DNA of 39,869 nucleotides. It comes from Acidobacteria bacterium UBA2994 (lineage in GTDB: Bacteria > Acidobacteriota > Vicinamibacteria > Vicinamibacterales > UBA8438). Position 1 is the stretch's first letter; every line of letters begins with the position of its first letter. Below the pieces are notes generated by a model. It saw nothing but the letters and a program-made list of their open reading frames with translations. It did not search any database and had not been told where the DNA came from. Positions 8,955 to 21,300 of this stretch are shown piece by piece. Location: assembly GCA_002346545.1 (NCBI GenBank), contig DEAA01000021.1, positions 1 through 39,869 of the forward strand. Reading direction: 5' to 3'. Both the position numbers and the translations under genes were made by a program.

Positions 8955-11515
8955 TCGACCAGCGCCCCTTCGAGGTCGGTGCGCAGGTCCTGTTCCATTC
9001 CGGGCGAGAGCTTGGCGCCGTTCCGCGTGAGGTGGAACACGTCGATGGCTCGGTCGCCTTCGGTCGAGATCAACACCAGGTCGATGTCGCACCCCTGCTC
9101 GGAGATGACTCGGCTGATCCGGTGGAGCAGACCCCACTGGTTGGAGCCGCCGATTTCCAGCACGGTGTAGCGATCCGAGTAGTGATGATCGAAGTGTACC
9201 AGCGTGCGCACGGGCGGGCGTCCTCGTCGACCGCGTGAGCCGGCCTCTCGACCCTTGAGCATCGACGCCAGGTCGGTTTCGCCGGTGACCACGTCCTGCA
9301 GCAGTCGGGTCAGCTCAGAGGAACCGGCTTCGTTCAACGCCAGGAACCGGTCGGCATCCACGAAGCGGAACAGATCCAGCACGACGTTCTGGCTGTTGCT
9401 CATGGCCTGACCACGGAGGATGTCCATGCCGAAGTAGGAGAGTACGCCGCAGATATTCGAGAAGATGCGTGGTCGGTCCTTGGTGGCCACGCTGAGTTCC
9501 CAGACGTCGTTCTGTCGGTCAAGGTGGAGTCGAACCTCTTCGTGTTCGAGGTCTTGCGACAACCGGACGTGGTCGTAAATGGTCCGGGGGTCGACCAGCC
9601 GCAGGTACCGTTGAGGTAGACCTTCGAGGAAGTCGGTGATCTGCTGCTCCGAGATCTCGGGAGGTCGATGCGTCTTGATGTCAGCCAGATTCGGCTGACC
9701 CGTGGCGATCACCTCGTCACCGTAGCCTAGCGTCAAGTGATTGTACGTGTCGACGTAGAGCCGCCACAGCAGCTCCTCCTTCCAGGGCGTCAGCGTGTCC
9801 GGACTTACCGCCTGGATGTCGGCCAGCGTCAGCAGGCAGAGCATCTTGAGGCGCTCTTCGGTCCCTACCAGTCGGGCGAACTGCCTCGCCACTTCCGGAT
9901 CTTCGTTGTCACGACGAAACGCCGCTACCGACATCTGGAGGTGGTGGCGAATGAGGAACTCGACGGTCCGGATCGACTCGGGTGAGATCCGCAGCCTCCG
10001 GAGCGGCCCGACGACCATCCGCACGCTCTCCTCGGCGTGGTTCTTGTTCGTCCACTTACCCACGTCGTGGAACATGAGTGCCAGTACGATCAGTTCTGGC
10101 TCCCTCAGCTCAGCGAGCAGGCTGGCGAACCGCTGGCGACGTGTGGACTCGGGGTCGGCCAGATCGGAGAGATTCCGGATGGTCAGGAGCGTGTGTTCGT
10201 CGACGGTGTATTTGTGGTAAAAATCTCGAATCACGCGACAGTAAATCTTCCGGAACTCCGGGAACATCCGTCCTAGGAGTCCGTTCTCGTGCATCTCCGA
10301 GAGCCGGCCATAGAGCCCGGGCTGCGGTGTCAGAAAATGCAGAAACTGGTCGCGTTCATCGGTGCCGTGGAAGAACTCCTCTGAGGTGTACCGGTCCCCG
10401 TGACGCTCGACGAACGCCAGGGTATCTGGTGCTACCGCGCAGCCTTCGTCGATGGCGGCCTGAAAGAGACGCAGCCAGCTCTGCGGACGGAGAGATGCCC
10501 GTACGGTGTCAATGAAGCTGACGCCATTGGGTCCACGTTGGAGGTTGTCTCCAACCTCTCTGATTTCGACCTCTTCAGTTGATGGGCGGGTTTCGGCCAG
10601 TGCCGCGGACAGGATGCGGGCGATGATCCTGGCATGGTGGAAGTACACGCTCATCAGCGCTTCCACCTGGGTGCGTTCCTCGCTGCCGGGTGAGCTGAAC
10701 CGGTCCGCCACGGTGACTTGATGCTCATGGCTGAGACCGTTCAGGTTTCGGCGGTTCTCGAGGTGCAGCAGCGAACGGATCCGCAAGAAGAACTCTTCGG
10801 CCTCGTCCAGCGCCTCGTCGAGGCGGCCGGCGGTCAGTGGGACCGCGCGCCCCGTTTCGGGCTGGGTTAGCTCCGCCAGCGTTCGGATGGCGTTGATGTC
10901 GCGGAGCGCGCCCGGCGCTTCCTTGATGTCCGGTTCGAGCTGGTAGATGGTGGAGTTGAACGTGTGGTGACGGTCCGCGACCAGTTGGCAGAGCGCGTCG
11001 ACCGTTGGCTGACGCCAGGCCGACGTCGGGCTGAGCACCTCCTGGGTGAACCCGTCAAATAGGGAAGCCTCGCCTGCAAGGAACCGAGCGTTGGTTACAG
11101 CGGTCAGAAACTCCGGGTTGTCAACTTCCGGCCGTTCCAGTTCTGACAGCTGCCGGATCTGATGACCCACAGCTAACCCGAGATCCCAGAGTGGGTGGAG
11201 CAGGGCTTTAACGATCCGCTCTTCCGATGCCTCAATGGGGCCACCAAAGAGAATCAGCAGGTCAATGTCCGAGTGCAGACAGAGCTGGCAACGGCCGTAG
11301 CCGCCGATCGCGATGAGCGCGACCGGCGTGTCCGTTTCCGCGGTGGCATCGGCGTAGATCCGCCCCAGAAGCACGTCCATTTCAGCGGAGAACGTTTCCG
11401 ATTCCACAGCGCCGCCTCTCGCCTCCCGGCTCGCCGATCTGAATCGGTCACGGGCTACGGCCAGAGAATCGGCCAGGCTGGGCTGGGCGGCGTCGGTGGC
11501 AAGCTCGTTCGTCAT
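8951..11515 (-). CDS. glnD: PII uridylyltransferase / uridylyl-removing enzyme
   Basis: GlnD senses glutamine and adds UMP to, or removes it from, Tyr51 of PII proteins. The 854-residue chain has the full domain order. A nucleotidyltransferase domain carries 'GGYGRCQLCLHSDIDLLILF' at about residues 71-90. An HD hydrolase domain contains 'LALMFHDVGKW' near the middle. Two C-terminal ACT domains start at about 669 ('DRPRIFSNICGVLSYFGMDIL') and 777 ('SNQWGLLHRISRVISEQGCDIDL'). Both catalytic activities should therefore be intact. The stop overlaps the glnB start by ATGA, and the first porin gene ends 14 bp upstream, so it is probably part of a long run beginning at glnK. Both PII proteins of the window are plausible substrates. 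Confidence 0.95.
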   Translation of the reverse strand: MTNELATDAAQPSLADSLAVARDRFRSASREARGGAVESETFSAEMDVLLGRIYADATAETDTPVALIAIGGYGRCQLCLHSDIDLLILFGGPIEASEERIVKALLHPLWDLGLAVGHQIRQLSELERPEVDNPEFLTAVTNARFLAGEASLFDGFTQEVLSPTSAWRQPTVDALCQLVADRHHTFNSTIYQLEPDIKEAPGALRDINAIRTLAELTQPETGRAVPLTAGRLDEALDEAEEFFLRIRSLLHLENRRNLNGLSHEHQVTVADRFSSPGSEERTQVEALMSVYFHHARIIARILSAALAETRPSTEEVEIREVGDNLQRGPNGVSFIDTVRASLRPQSWLRLFQAAIDEGCAVAPDTLAFVERHGDRYTSEEFFHGTDERDQFLHFLTPQPGLYGRLSEMHENGLLGRMFPEFRKIYCRVIRDFYHKYTVDEHTLLTIRNLSDLADPESTRRQRFASLLAELREPELIVLALMFHDVGKWTNKNHAEESVRMVVGPLRRLRISPESIRTVEFLIRHHLQMSVAAFRRDNEDPEVARQFARLVGTEERLKMLCLLTLADIQAVSPDTLTPWKEELLWRLYVDTYNHLTLGYGDEVIATGQPNLADIKTHRPPEISEQQITDFLEGLPQRYLRLVDPRTIYDHVRLSQDLEHEEVRLHLDRQNDVWELSVATKDRPRIFSNICGVLSYFGMDILRGQAMSNSQNVVLDLFRFVDADRFLALNEAGSSELTRLLQDVVTGETDLASMLKGREAGSRGRRGRPPVRTLVHFDHHYSDRYTVLEIGGSNQWGLLHRISRVISEQGCDIDLVLISTEGDRAIDVFHLTRNGAKLSPGMEQDLRTDLEGALVE

Positions 11516-11529
11516 TGCGGGGGCAGGCT

Positions 11530-12402
11530 TCAGTAAGAGATACCGACACCGAGCGTCGCCACCGGCTGTAACTTGTCACCGTTATTCACAGTCGTGAGTC
11601 CGTCGCCGAGAGAGAGCAGGTGAATGCCGGCAATCAGATCCCAGCTGCCGTAGGCATCCCCGACCGGGATCGGGGTGCTGCCGACCACGCCCAGCGAGAC
11701 GAACCCGAAGGCGCGGTCGTTGCCCGGACTGGCCTCGTAGTAATCGCTCATGCTCAGACCGAGGGTGACTGGCACGGTCAGCGAAACTGGAACTACGGTC
11801 TCGAACGTATAGCCTGGTTCGACACCTATCTCGAAATACACGCCCTCGCTTCCGCCGCCGTCCGCTTGTCCGTCGAGCTCGATCGCCATCAACACGTGTG
11901 GAGACAGAGTGAGACTGCCGAGCAAGGCGCTGTCGTCGACCGTCAGGCTGAGCGCCAGCTCCTTGACGGTGCCAAACACATCGTTCGGGCTGAGATAGGA
12001 GGTGTAGGTGACGCCAAAATCCAAGTTGTCGACCCCGAAACCGACTCCCGCGTAGAAGTCCGACTCGTACCAGGCGCCCACATTGACGGCCGGGCCGTCG
12101 GTGCCGGTTGGACCGGAGTGCAGGCTGTTCCAATGGCCGATGTTCAGGGAGACGCTGTTGAGCCCCTGCGTGCCGTCGAACAGGTTGATTGAGACGTCGA
12201 AGTACGGCTGGGTGACGACACCCTGGCGTTCCTGCAGGATGCCGCGGAAAAAGTAGGCGTGGCTGAAGTCCGTGCCGGTCGAGAACGACAGCTTGCCGTT
12301 GTTAGCCTGGGCGTGCGCGCTGCTCGCCAGGCTCCCCCAGGCCAGTGTCATCACGGCGATGGTGACCAGGGCGTGTCGCACAGGTCGCCGATCCGCTGTC
12401 AT
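11530..12402 (-). CDS. outer-membrane porin-like protein, TorF/gcw_chp type (first copy)
   Basis: This 290-residue secreted protein has a classic signal peptide (VTIAVMTLAWGSLASSAHA, cleavage before QANNGKL). The mature part is rich in alternating hydrophobic strands and ends in an aromatic residue (LGVGISY), as outer-membrane beta barrels do. The early motif 'SHAYFFRGILQERQGVVTQPYFDVSINLF' matches the 'FRGISQ' hallmark of the gcw_chp/TorF putative porin family, which in many proteobacteria sits beside glnK and amt. A strong AGGAGG lies eight bases before ATG 12402. It stands between the second copy and glnD on the same strand. A role in passage of ammonium or other nitrogen compounds through the outer membrane is inferred from context only. 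Confidence 0.75.
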   Translation of the reverse strand: MTADRRPVRHALVTIAVMTLAWGSLASSAHAQANNGKLSFSTGTDFSHAYFFRGILQERQGVVTQPYFDVSINLFDGTQGLNSVSLNIGHWNSLHSGPTGTDGPAVNVGAWYESDFYAGVGFGVDNLDFGVTYTSYLSPNDVFGTVKELALSLTVDDSALLGSLTLSPHVLMAIELDGQADGGGSEGVYFEIGVEPGYTFETVVPVSLTVPVTLGLSMSDYYEASPGNDRAFGFVSLGVVGSTPIPVGDAYGSWDLIAGIHLLSLGDGLTTVNNGDKLQPVATLGVGISY

Positions 12403-12470
12403 GTACGTGCCTCCTGAGGTGTCCGATGCTGTCCGACTGAACGAAATATCTTACCAGAGGAGGGGAAAGT

Positions 12471-12513
12471 CGGCATCGCCGCACGGCCGGGTGTGCGGCG
12501 TGCGGCGATGCCG
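12471..12513 (-). terminator. long hairpin between the two porin genes
   Basis: Arms CGGCATCGCCGCAC and GTGCGGCGATGCCG form a perfect 14-bp stem around a 15-base loop, about 50 bases after the second porin's stop and about 70 before the first porin's start. On the minus strand only a short ACTTTCCC follows. It could therefore act as a partial terminator, or as a 3'-end stabiliser that sets differential expression within the operon. Confidence 0.6.
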
Positions 12514-12563
12514 AGCTGTAGGGCCCGCGAGGGATCGACGTGTCGAGCGTGTCAGAGGCTGTC

Positions 12564-13241
12564 CTAGTTGAGGTCGAAGGTCTTGCCCACCCCAAAGACC
12601 AGGGTGACGCCGGGCGTCGGGGCGAAGGCATTGTCGACCAGGCCGGACAACGTTGAGTCGTTCACGATGCCCGAAATGCTCCAGTCCATATCGCCAGCGC
12701 TGAACCCGTAGCCCACTTCGCCATAGGTCCCGTCGAAGTCCCCACCGAAGGTGCCCACCGTGGCGCTGAATCCTTCGTGCCCGGCGGAGATGCCGAGGAA
12801 CGAGTAGTTCTGTGCGCCCAACCCGAAGTTCTCATACTGGCCAACCGAAAACTCGACACTCAGGGGACCGGCCCCGGCATTGAAGTTGGCTTCCTGGTAG
12901 GTGTCGTCGAATTCCCCAGTGTAGAAGTAGCCGGTGTAGCCGACACTGATGTTAAAGGTGTCGTTGCCGCCGCCCACGGCGGCGTAGAGGTCGACCTCGG
13001 CGCCGTCGCCCACATCGGCTGCCCAGGTTCCGGCCGAGAATAGCCCGGCGCTGAGGTCTAGCCCGGCACTGGCCGACGAGGTCTTCTGGAGGATTCCCCG
13101 GTAGAAGTACTGGCTGACCCAGCCGGCATTGGCCGAGACGCTGACATCCTGGGCGGCGGCGGTGCCGCCGAGCAGGCCGAAGGCGAGGGTCGCGGTCAGT
13201 GCGACCCGGGTCAAGCGAGAGTGCAGTGTGCGTGACATCAT
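12564..13241 (-). CDS. outer-membrane porin-like protein, TorF/gcw_chp type (second copy)
   Basis: A 225-residue protein with signal peptide (VALTATLAFGLLGGTAAA, cut before QDVSVS) and a beta-rich, Gly/Asp/Tyr-rich body. The opening strand 'AGWVSQYFYRGILQKTSSASAGLDLS' is the gcw_chp/TorF signature and parallels the first copy's 'FFRGILQ'. Strands with repeated 'VGYTGYFYTG' and 'EVGYGFSAGD' follow, ending VGKTFDLN. The start is ATG 13241, with AGGAGG nine bases upstream; the frame extends upstream into amt, which is not meaningful. It follows amt by 47 bp. The copy nearest glnK-amt is the one expected from the family's usual neighbourhood. Transport specificity is unknown. Confidence 0.75.
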   Translation of the reverse strand: MMSRTLHSRLTRVALTATLAFGLLGGTAAAQDVSVSANAGWVSQYFYRGILQKTSSASAGLDLSAGLFSAGTWAADVGDGAEVDLYAAVGGGNDTFNISVGYTGYFYTGEFDDTYQEANFNAGAGPLSVEFSVGQYENFGLGAQNYSFLGISAGHEGFSATVGTFGGDFDGTYGEVGYGFSAGDMDWSISGIVNDSTLSGLVDNAFAPTPGVTLVFGVGKTFDLN

Positions 13242-13288
13242 GTGTGGACTCCTCCTCGAGTTAAAGATCTGTGCCTTGAGTTCCATTG

Positions 13289-14614
13289 CTATGAATGCGT
13301 GATCGAGAAGCCGCCGTAAGACTCCATGCCGTGCTCGGCGACATCCAGCCCGATCCGTTCTTCTTCGGGGTCGACGCGGATCCCCATCGTGGCCTTCAGC
13401 GCCAGGAAGATGATGAATGCCGCGACGAAGCAGAACGCGCCGTAGGCGGCCACCCCGATGAGCTGGGTGACGAACGAGTGTTCGGGGTTGGTGCTGAAGA
13501 GGCCGACCGCCAAGGTGCCCCAGATGCCGCACACGAGGTGAACCGACAGAGCACCGACCGGGTCGTCGATCTTGGCGCGGTCGAAGGCCAGCACCGACAG
13601 CACCACGATGACGCCGGCGACCAAGCCGATGAGGATCGACGCGTTGACCGACACCGTGTCGGCACCGGCGGTGATTCCGACCAGGCCAGCTAGCGACCCG
13701 TTCAACACCATGCTAAGGTCCGGCTTTTTCTGGAACGTCCAGGATGCGCCCATGGCGCCGACGATGCCCCCGGCCGCGGCCAGTGACGTGGTGACGAAGA
13801 CGAGCGAGACCAACTCGGGGTCCGCGCTTAGCACCGAGCCTCCGTTAAACCCGTACCAGCCGAGCCACAGCAGGAAGACACCGATCGTAGCGAGCGGCAT
13901 GCTATGCCCCGCCACTGGTCGGATTTTTCCGTCAGCGAGGTACTTGCCGACCCGCGATCCCAGCACGATGATGCCGGCCAGGGCGGCCCAGCCGCCGACC
14001 GAGTGCACCAAGGTGGAGCCTGCGAAGTCATAAAAGCCCATCTGGTCCAGCCAACCCGCACCCCACTTCCAGGATCCGGCGATCGGATAGATGAAGGCCA
14101 CGTAGATGGTGGTGAAGACCATGAACGACCCGAGCTTGATCCGCTCGGCCACGGCACCGGAGACGATCGTGGCCGCGGTGGCGGCGAACATCCCCTGGAA
14201 AATGAAGTCGGTCCAGTAGGTGTAGGCGCCGTCGGCGTAGGCGACGGTGTTTCCTTCGGGGCCCGGATCCAGGCCCATACCGGCGAATCCGAAGAACTGT
14301 CCGATCGAGAAGTCGCCCGGATACATCAGATTGAAACCGACAAACGCGTAGGTCAGCAGCCCGATGGCGATGATCGACGTGTTCTTAAACAGGATGTTTA
14401 CCGTGTTCTTGGCGCGCGTCAGCCCAGATTCCAGGCAGGCAAAGCCAAGATGCATGATGAACACCAGGAAGGTGGCCACGAGCATCCAGGTGTTGTTGAC
14501 GGTGAACATTTCTTGCGAGACGTCCTGGGCGCTGGCCAAAGCCGGGGCCAACAGGAGCGCCAGCAGCATCAGCGCAATCCGTCGTCCGGTAGAGTGAAGG
14601 CGTATCTTGTTCAT
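13289..14614 (-). CDS. amt: ammonium transporter
   Basis: A 441-residue Amt/Rh-family channel in the inner membrane that takes up ammonium. Eleven membrane helices are expected and the hydrophobic periodicity fits. An N-terminal cleavable signal (ALMLLALLLAPALASAQ) precedes the first helix, as in many bacterial Amt proteins. The twin pore histidines are present as His204 in 'TLVHSVGGWAAL' and His359 in 'LSVHLVCGIWGTLAVG'. The conserved 'GMFAATAATIVSGAVAERI' and 'GWYGFNGGS' helices are intact. The ribosome site GAGGAG lies about nine bases before ATG. The gene follows glnK by 27 bp. In this pairing unmodified GlnK plugs the channel when nitrogen is plentiful. Confidence 0.96.
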   Translation of the reverse strand: MNKIRLHSTGRRIALMLLALLLAPALASAQDVSQEMFTVNNTWMLVATFLVFIMHLGFACLESGLTRAKNTVNILFKNTSIIAIGLLTYAFVGFNLMYPGDFSIGQFFGFAGMGLDPGPEGNTVAYADGAYTYWTDFIFQGMFAATAATIVSGAVAERIKLGSFMVFTTIYVAFIYPIAGSWKWGAGWLDQMGFYDFAGSTLVHSVGGWAALAGIIVLGSRVGKYLADGKIRPVAGHSMPLATIGVFLLWLGWYGFNGGSVLSADPELVSLVFVTTSLAAAGGIVGAMGASWTFQKKPDLSMVLNGSLAGLVGITAGADTVSVNASILIGLVAGVIVVLSVLAFDRAKIDDPVGALSVHLVCGIWGTLAVGLFSTNPEHSFVTQLIGVAAYGAFCFVAAFIIFLALKATMGIRVDPEEERIGLDVAEHGMESYGGFSITHS

Positions 14615-14641
14615 GTGATTTGTCTCCTCGGATGCACGCGG

Positions 14642-16793
<2,152 letters not shown>

Positions 16794-16862
16794 TGGTCGT
16801 CAGCGTAATGCGATCTTCATCGAAGGACAGCCACCGCCGTCGTTCGACAGGTTCGAGGGGCG

Positions 16863-18311
16863 CTAGGGTAGCGGCATCGGCAGGCGCGTCTCGCCCATCA
16901 GATACCGATCGATTCCAGCCGCCGCGCTACGACCCTCGGCGATAGCCCAGACAATCAGCGACTGCCCGCGCTGCATGTCACCGGCGGTGAAGACGCCATC
17001 CGCGCTTGTCATCCAGTTGCGGTCACGCGAGACGTTCCCTCGGTCAGTAAGGTCCACACCCAGCTGGGTGAGCAGCCCCTCCCGCTTTGGACCGAGGAAC
17101 CCCATAGCTAGAAATACGAGGTCGACGTCAAGCTCGAACTCACTTCCTGGCACAGGGTCGAACGACATGCGACCGTCCCGGCGGGTCATCTCGATCTCTA
17201 CGGCGTGGAGCGTGGTGACCTCGCCGACGTCGTTCCCGGTGAAGCGTTGCGTTGACACGGAGTAGACCCGCTCGCCACCTTCCTCGTGAGCGCTCGAGAC
17301 GCGGAAGATCTGCGGCCATTCAGGCCAGGGGTTGGCGTCACTCCGGCTGTCCGGCGGCCGCGGCATCAGCTCGAACTGGTGGACCGACCGGGCGCCCTGC
17401 CGGTGTGCGGTGCCGAGGCAGTCGGCGCCGGTGTCGCCGCCACCGATGATGACCACGCGTTTCCCCTCGGCCGAGATGAACTCGTCGTCGCCGATGACAT
17501 CACCTTCGCACTTGCGGTTCTGCTGGGTCAGATACTCCATCGCGAAGTACACGCCCTTGAGCTCACGGCCAGGAACCGTGAGGTCGCGCGGTACTCCGGC
17601 CCCGCCGGCCAGCAGCGTGGCATCGAACTCGCTCTTGATGTCGCTCGCCGTGACGGTCTCGCCCACATCGGTGCTGGGCCGGAAGATCACACCCTCGGCT
17701 TCCAGGATGTCGAGGCGTCGGTTCAGGAACCGCTTCTCCATCTTGAACTCGGGGATACCGTAGCGCAGGAGTCCGCCGATGCGGTCCGAGCGCTCGAACA
17801 CCGTGACGAGGTGGCCCGCCTTGTTCAGCTGATCTGCGGCGGCCAGTCCCGCCGGCCCCGAGCCGATCACGGCCACGCGCTTGTCTGAACGTCGGGTGGG
17901 TGCTTCGGGCCGGATCCAGCCCTCCTCGAAGGCGCGTTCTACGATGGCCAGCTCGATCGATTTGATGGTGACGGCGTCCCGATCGATGGCCAGGACGCAC
18001 GAGCCCTCGCATGGCGCTGGGCAGAGCCGACCCGTCCACTCTGGGAAGTTATTGGTCTTGTGGAGCCGGTTGATAGCTGGTTGCCACTTGGCGCGGTAGA
18101 CGAGGTCGTTCCAGTCCGGGATCAAGTTTCCTAGGGGGCAACCTTCATGGCAGAACGGGATCCCGCAGTCCATGCACCGGGCGCCCTGTGCTCGGAGGTC
18201 CGTGGTGGCATACGGCAGATAGACCTCGTGCCAGTCCTGCCGCCGCTCGTCGACGGGGCGACTCGGCGCCTTCTGCCGTTCGATTTCGATGAACCCTTTC
18301 AGCTTGCCCAT
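16863..18311 (-). CDS. gltD: glutamate synthase (NADPH) small subunit
   Basis: A 482-residue beta subunit that passes electrons from NADPH through FAD and two 4Fe-4S clusters to GltB. N-terminal cysteine groups 'CMDCGIPFCHEGCP' and 'CPAPCEGSC' supply the clusters. The FAD Rossmann motif is 'VIGSGPAGLAAADQL' and the NADPH motif 'IGGGDTGADCLGTAHRQG'. The C-terminal 'GVFTAGDMQRGQSLIVWAIAEGR' completes the FAD site. The start is ATG 18311, with AAGGGAAG directly upstream, 11 bp after the gltB stop, so the two subunits are co-translated. The N-terminus (MGKLKGFIEIERQ) is canonical. Confidence 0.96.
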   Translation of the reverse strand: MGKLKGFIEIERQKAPSRPVDERRQDWHEVYLPYATTDLRAQGARCMDCGIPFCHEGCPLGNLIPDWNDLVYRAKWQPAINRLHKTNNFPEWTGRLCPAPCEGSCVLAIDRDAVTIKSIELAIVERAFEEGWIRPEAPTRRSDKRVAVIGSGPAGLAAADQLNKAGHLVTVFERSDRIGGLLRYGIPEFKMEKRFLNRRLDILEAEGVIFRPSTDVGETVTASDIKSEFDATLLAGGAGVPRDLTVPGRELKGVYFAMEYLTQQNRKCEGDVIGDDEFISAEGKRVVIIGGGDTGADCLGTAHRQGARSVHQFELMPRPPDSRSDANPWPEWPQIFRVSSAHEEGGERVYSVSTQRFTGNDVGEVTTLHAVEIEMTRRDGRMSFDPVPGSEFELDVDLVFLAMGFLGPKREGLLTQLGVDLTDRGNVSRDRNWMTSADGVFTAGDMQRGQSLIVWAIAEGRSAAAGIDRYLMGETRLPMPLP

Positions 18312-18322
18312 GCTTCCCTTAA

Positions 18323-21300
18323 CTAGTCCGCTCCGCTGCCAACGAGCTCCGCGAAGCCAGGTTCGCGCGATTCAGCTCGGGCCTTGGCTTTGGCCATCAG
18401 TACACGTTTGTAGTCCCGAGGCATGACCTTGACGAATTTCGTCGCCAGCGTGTTCCACTCGTCAAGCACGGTCCGACCGCGTCGGCTCAAGGTGTGGTCC
18501 ACGTGGCGGGTTACCAGACGGTGGATCGACGCTGCGTCGTTGTCGTCGATCTGTTCGAGATCCACCATGCCGAGGTTACACTGGCTGGCGAAGTTACCCC
18601 GTTCGTCGAGAACGTAGGCGATACCGCCGCTCATGCCCGCCGCGAAGTTGCGACCCGTCGAGCCCAGCACCACCACCCGTCCACCGGTCATGTACTCGCA
18701 CCCATGGTCGCCGATTCCCTCGACCACCGCATGGACTCCACTGTTTCTGACGCCGAACCGTTCGCCGGCCACGCCGTGCACGAACGCCTCACCTCCGGTG
18801 CCGCCATACAGGGCGACGTTCCCGATGATGATGTTCTTCTCGGCCACAAAGGTAGAGTCGGCCGGTGGGAACACGGCTAGCCTGCCTCCCGACAGTCCCT
18901 TGCCAAAGTAGTCGTTGGCGTCTCCCTCAATGGTCAGGGTGACTCCCTGAGGCACGAAGGCGCCAAAACTCTGGCCGGCCGAGCCGGTGAAGCGGATGTC
19001 GATCGTGCCGTCGGGCAGGCCATCGCGACCCCAGCGGCGGGTGATCTCCGACCCTAGCATGGTGCCCACCGTGCGATTCACGTTTCGGACCGGAATCGTG
19101 AACGACACCGGTGTGCGCTTATCAATCGCCGATCGGCACTTGTCAATCAATGTGTTGTCGAGCGCCTTGTCGAGACCGTGGTCCTGTTCCCTGACGCACC
19201 GTCGTGCGACCGACTCCGGCATGTCTGGGTTGTGGAGAATCTGCGAGAGGTCCAGCCCCTTGGCCTTCCAGTGGTCGATGGCCTCGGCCGTGTCGATCCG
19301 ATCCACCCGGCCGATCATCTCGTCCAGCGTCCGGAAGCCCATCGTGGCCATTAGCTCGCGCACTTCTTCGGCCACGAACCGGAAGTAGTTTTCAACGAAC
19401 TCGGGCTTGCCGGTGAAGTGTTCGCGTAGCTCGGGATTCTGGGTGGCGATGCCCACCGGGCAGGTGTCCAGATGACACACGCGCATCATGATGCAGCCCG
19501 ACACGACGAGTGGTGCGGTCGAGAAGCCGTACTCCTCGGCGCCGAGCAGGGCCGCGATCACAACGTCCCGGCCCGTCTTCATCTGACCGTCGGTTTGCAC
19601 CACGATCCGGTCGCGCAGCTGGTTTGTAACGAGGACCTGCTGCGTCTCGGCGAGGCCGAGCTCCCACGGCGCACCGGCGTGCTTGAGGCTGGTGAGCGGC
19701 GAGGCGCCGGTCCCGCCGTCGTGTCCCGAAATGAGCACTACGTCGGAATGCGCCTTGGCTACCCCGGCGGCCACTGTGCCCACGCCGACCTCTGCTACCA
19801 GTTTCACGTGGATCCTGGCGTCCTTGTTCGAGTTTTTCAGGTCATGGATCAGCTGCGCGAGGTCCTCGATCGAATAGATGTCGTGGTGCGGCGGCGGGGA
19901 GATCAGCGGGACGCCGGGCGTGGAATATCGCACCTGGGCGATCCAGGGATAGACCTTGTAACCGGGGAGCTGCCCCCCTTCTCCAGGCTTGGCGCCCTGC
20001 GCCATCTTGATCTGCAGATCGTCGGCGTTGACCAAATATTCGCTGGTTACTCCGAAACGTCCCGAGGCGACCTGCTTGATGGCACTCCGACGGTGGTCTC
20101 CATTAGCGTCCGGGGTGAAGCGGTCCGGATCCTCTCCGCCTTCGCCCGTATTCGACTTGGCGCCGAGCCGGTTCATCGCGATGGCGAGCGTCTCGTGGGC
20201 CTCGGCGCTGATCGAGCCGTAGGACATCGCGCCGGTCGAGAATCTTGGGAGGATCGCTTCGATCGGCTCCACTTCGTCGAGCGGAATCGGAGTGTCTGCC
20301 GATTTGAGCTCGAAGAGTCCTCTGAGTGTCGCCCGCTGTTGGCTCTGGTCGTTGACCAGTTCAGCGTACTCCCGGTAGATCTCGTACTGACCGGACTGGC
20401 TGGCGTGCTGCAGTTTGTAGACGGTTTCTGGATTGAACAGGTGGTATTCGCCGTCCCGGCGCCACTGGTACTCGCCACCACTGTCGAGCTCACCGTCGTC
20501 GGAGCCCCGGGTCGGAAACGCTCGCGCATGCCGCCGTTCCACTTCCGCCGAGACGGTCTCGATGCCGATACCCCCGATCCTGGACGCGGTCCAGGTGAAG
20601 TAGCGGTCGACAAACGGTTTGTCGAGTCCGATCGCCTCGAAGATCTGCGCGCCGCGGTAGCTCTGCAGGGTGGAGATTCCCATCTTGGACATCACCTTCA
20701 ACACGCCCTTGGTCAGCGCCAGGATGTGATGCTGGATGCCCTGCGGGGGATCGATGTCTGTGACCTCGCCCTCGCAGATCAGGTCTTCGATCGTCTCGAA
20801 TGCGAGGTAGGGATTGACGGCGCCGGCGCCGTAGCCGAGCAGCAGCGCCATGTGGTGCGCTTCACGGGCCTCTCCCGATTCCACGATGAGTCCGCAGCGC
20901 GTCCGCGTGCCCTCGCGTACCAGGTGATGATGCACCCCGGCGGTGGCGAGCAGGCTCGGGATCGGGGCATGGTCGGCGTCGACCCCTCGGTCCGAGAGTA
21001 CAAGCAGCGTCTTGCTTGCTTCGACCGCCGCGCTCGCCGAGCGACAGAGCTCGTCCATCGCCCGCTTGAGGCCTTCGGCTCCTTCACGGGGGTCGAACAG
21101 GATCGGCAGTGTGGTCGTCTGTAGCGCAGGGTCAGGATTGTGGCGGATCCTCGCCAGTTCGTCGTTGTCCAGAATCGGGTACTCAGCCCGAATCTGGTGA
21201 CAGGAGTCCGGGGTCGGCTTGAGTAGGTTCAGCTCCGGTCCGAGGGTGGAGCTCATGTCCGTGACCAGCTCTTCCCGAATGGCGTCCAGGGGCGGGTTGG

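Noticed and set aside
8955..9137. Upstream extension of glnB to 171 codons
   Set aside because: It overlaps the glnD ACT domain coding region in another frame. The canonical PII start MKLVKAI is at 8954.
19472..21124. 550-codon plus-strand ORF opposite gltB
   Set aside because: Lies wholly inside gltB in antisense. Its length is explained by high GC and rare stop codons in that frame; it has no recognisable domain, and gltB is intact.
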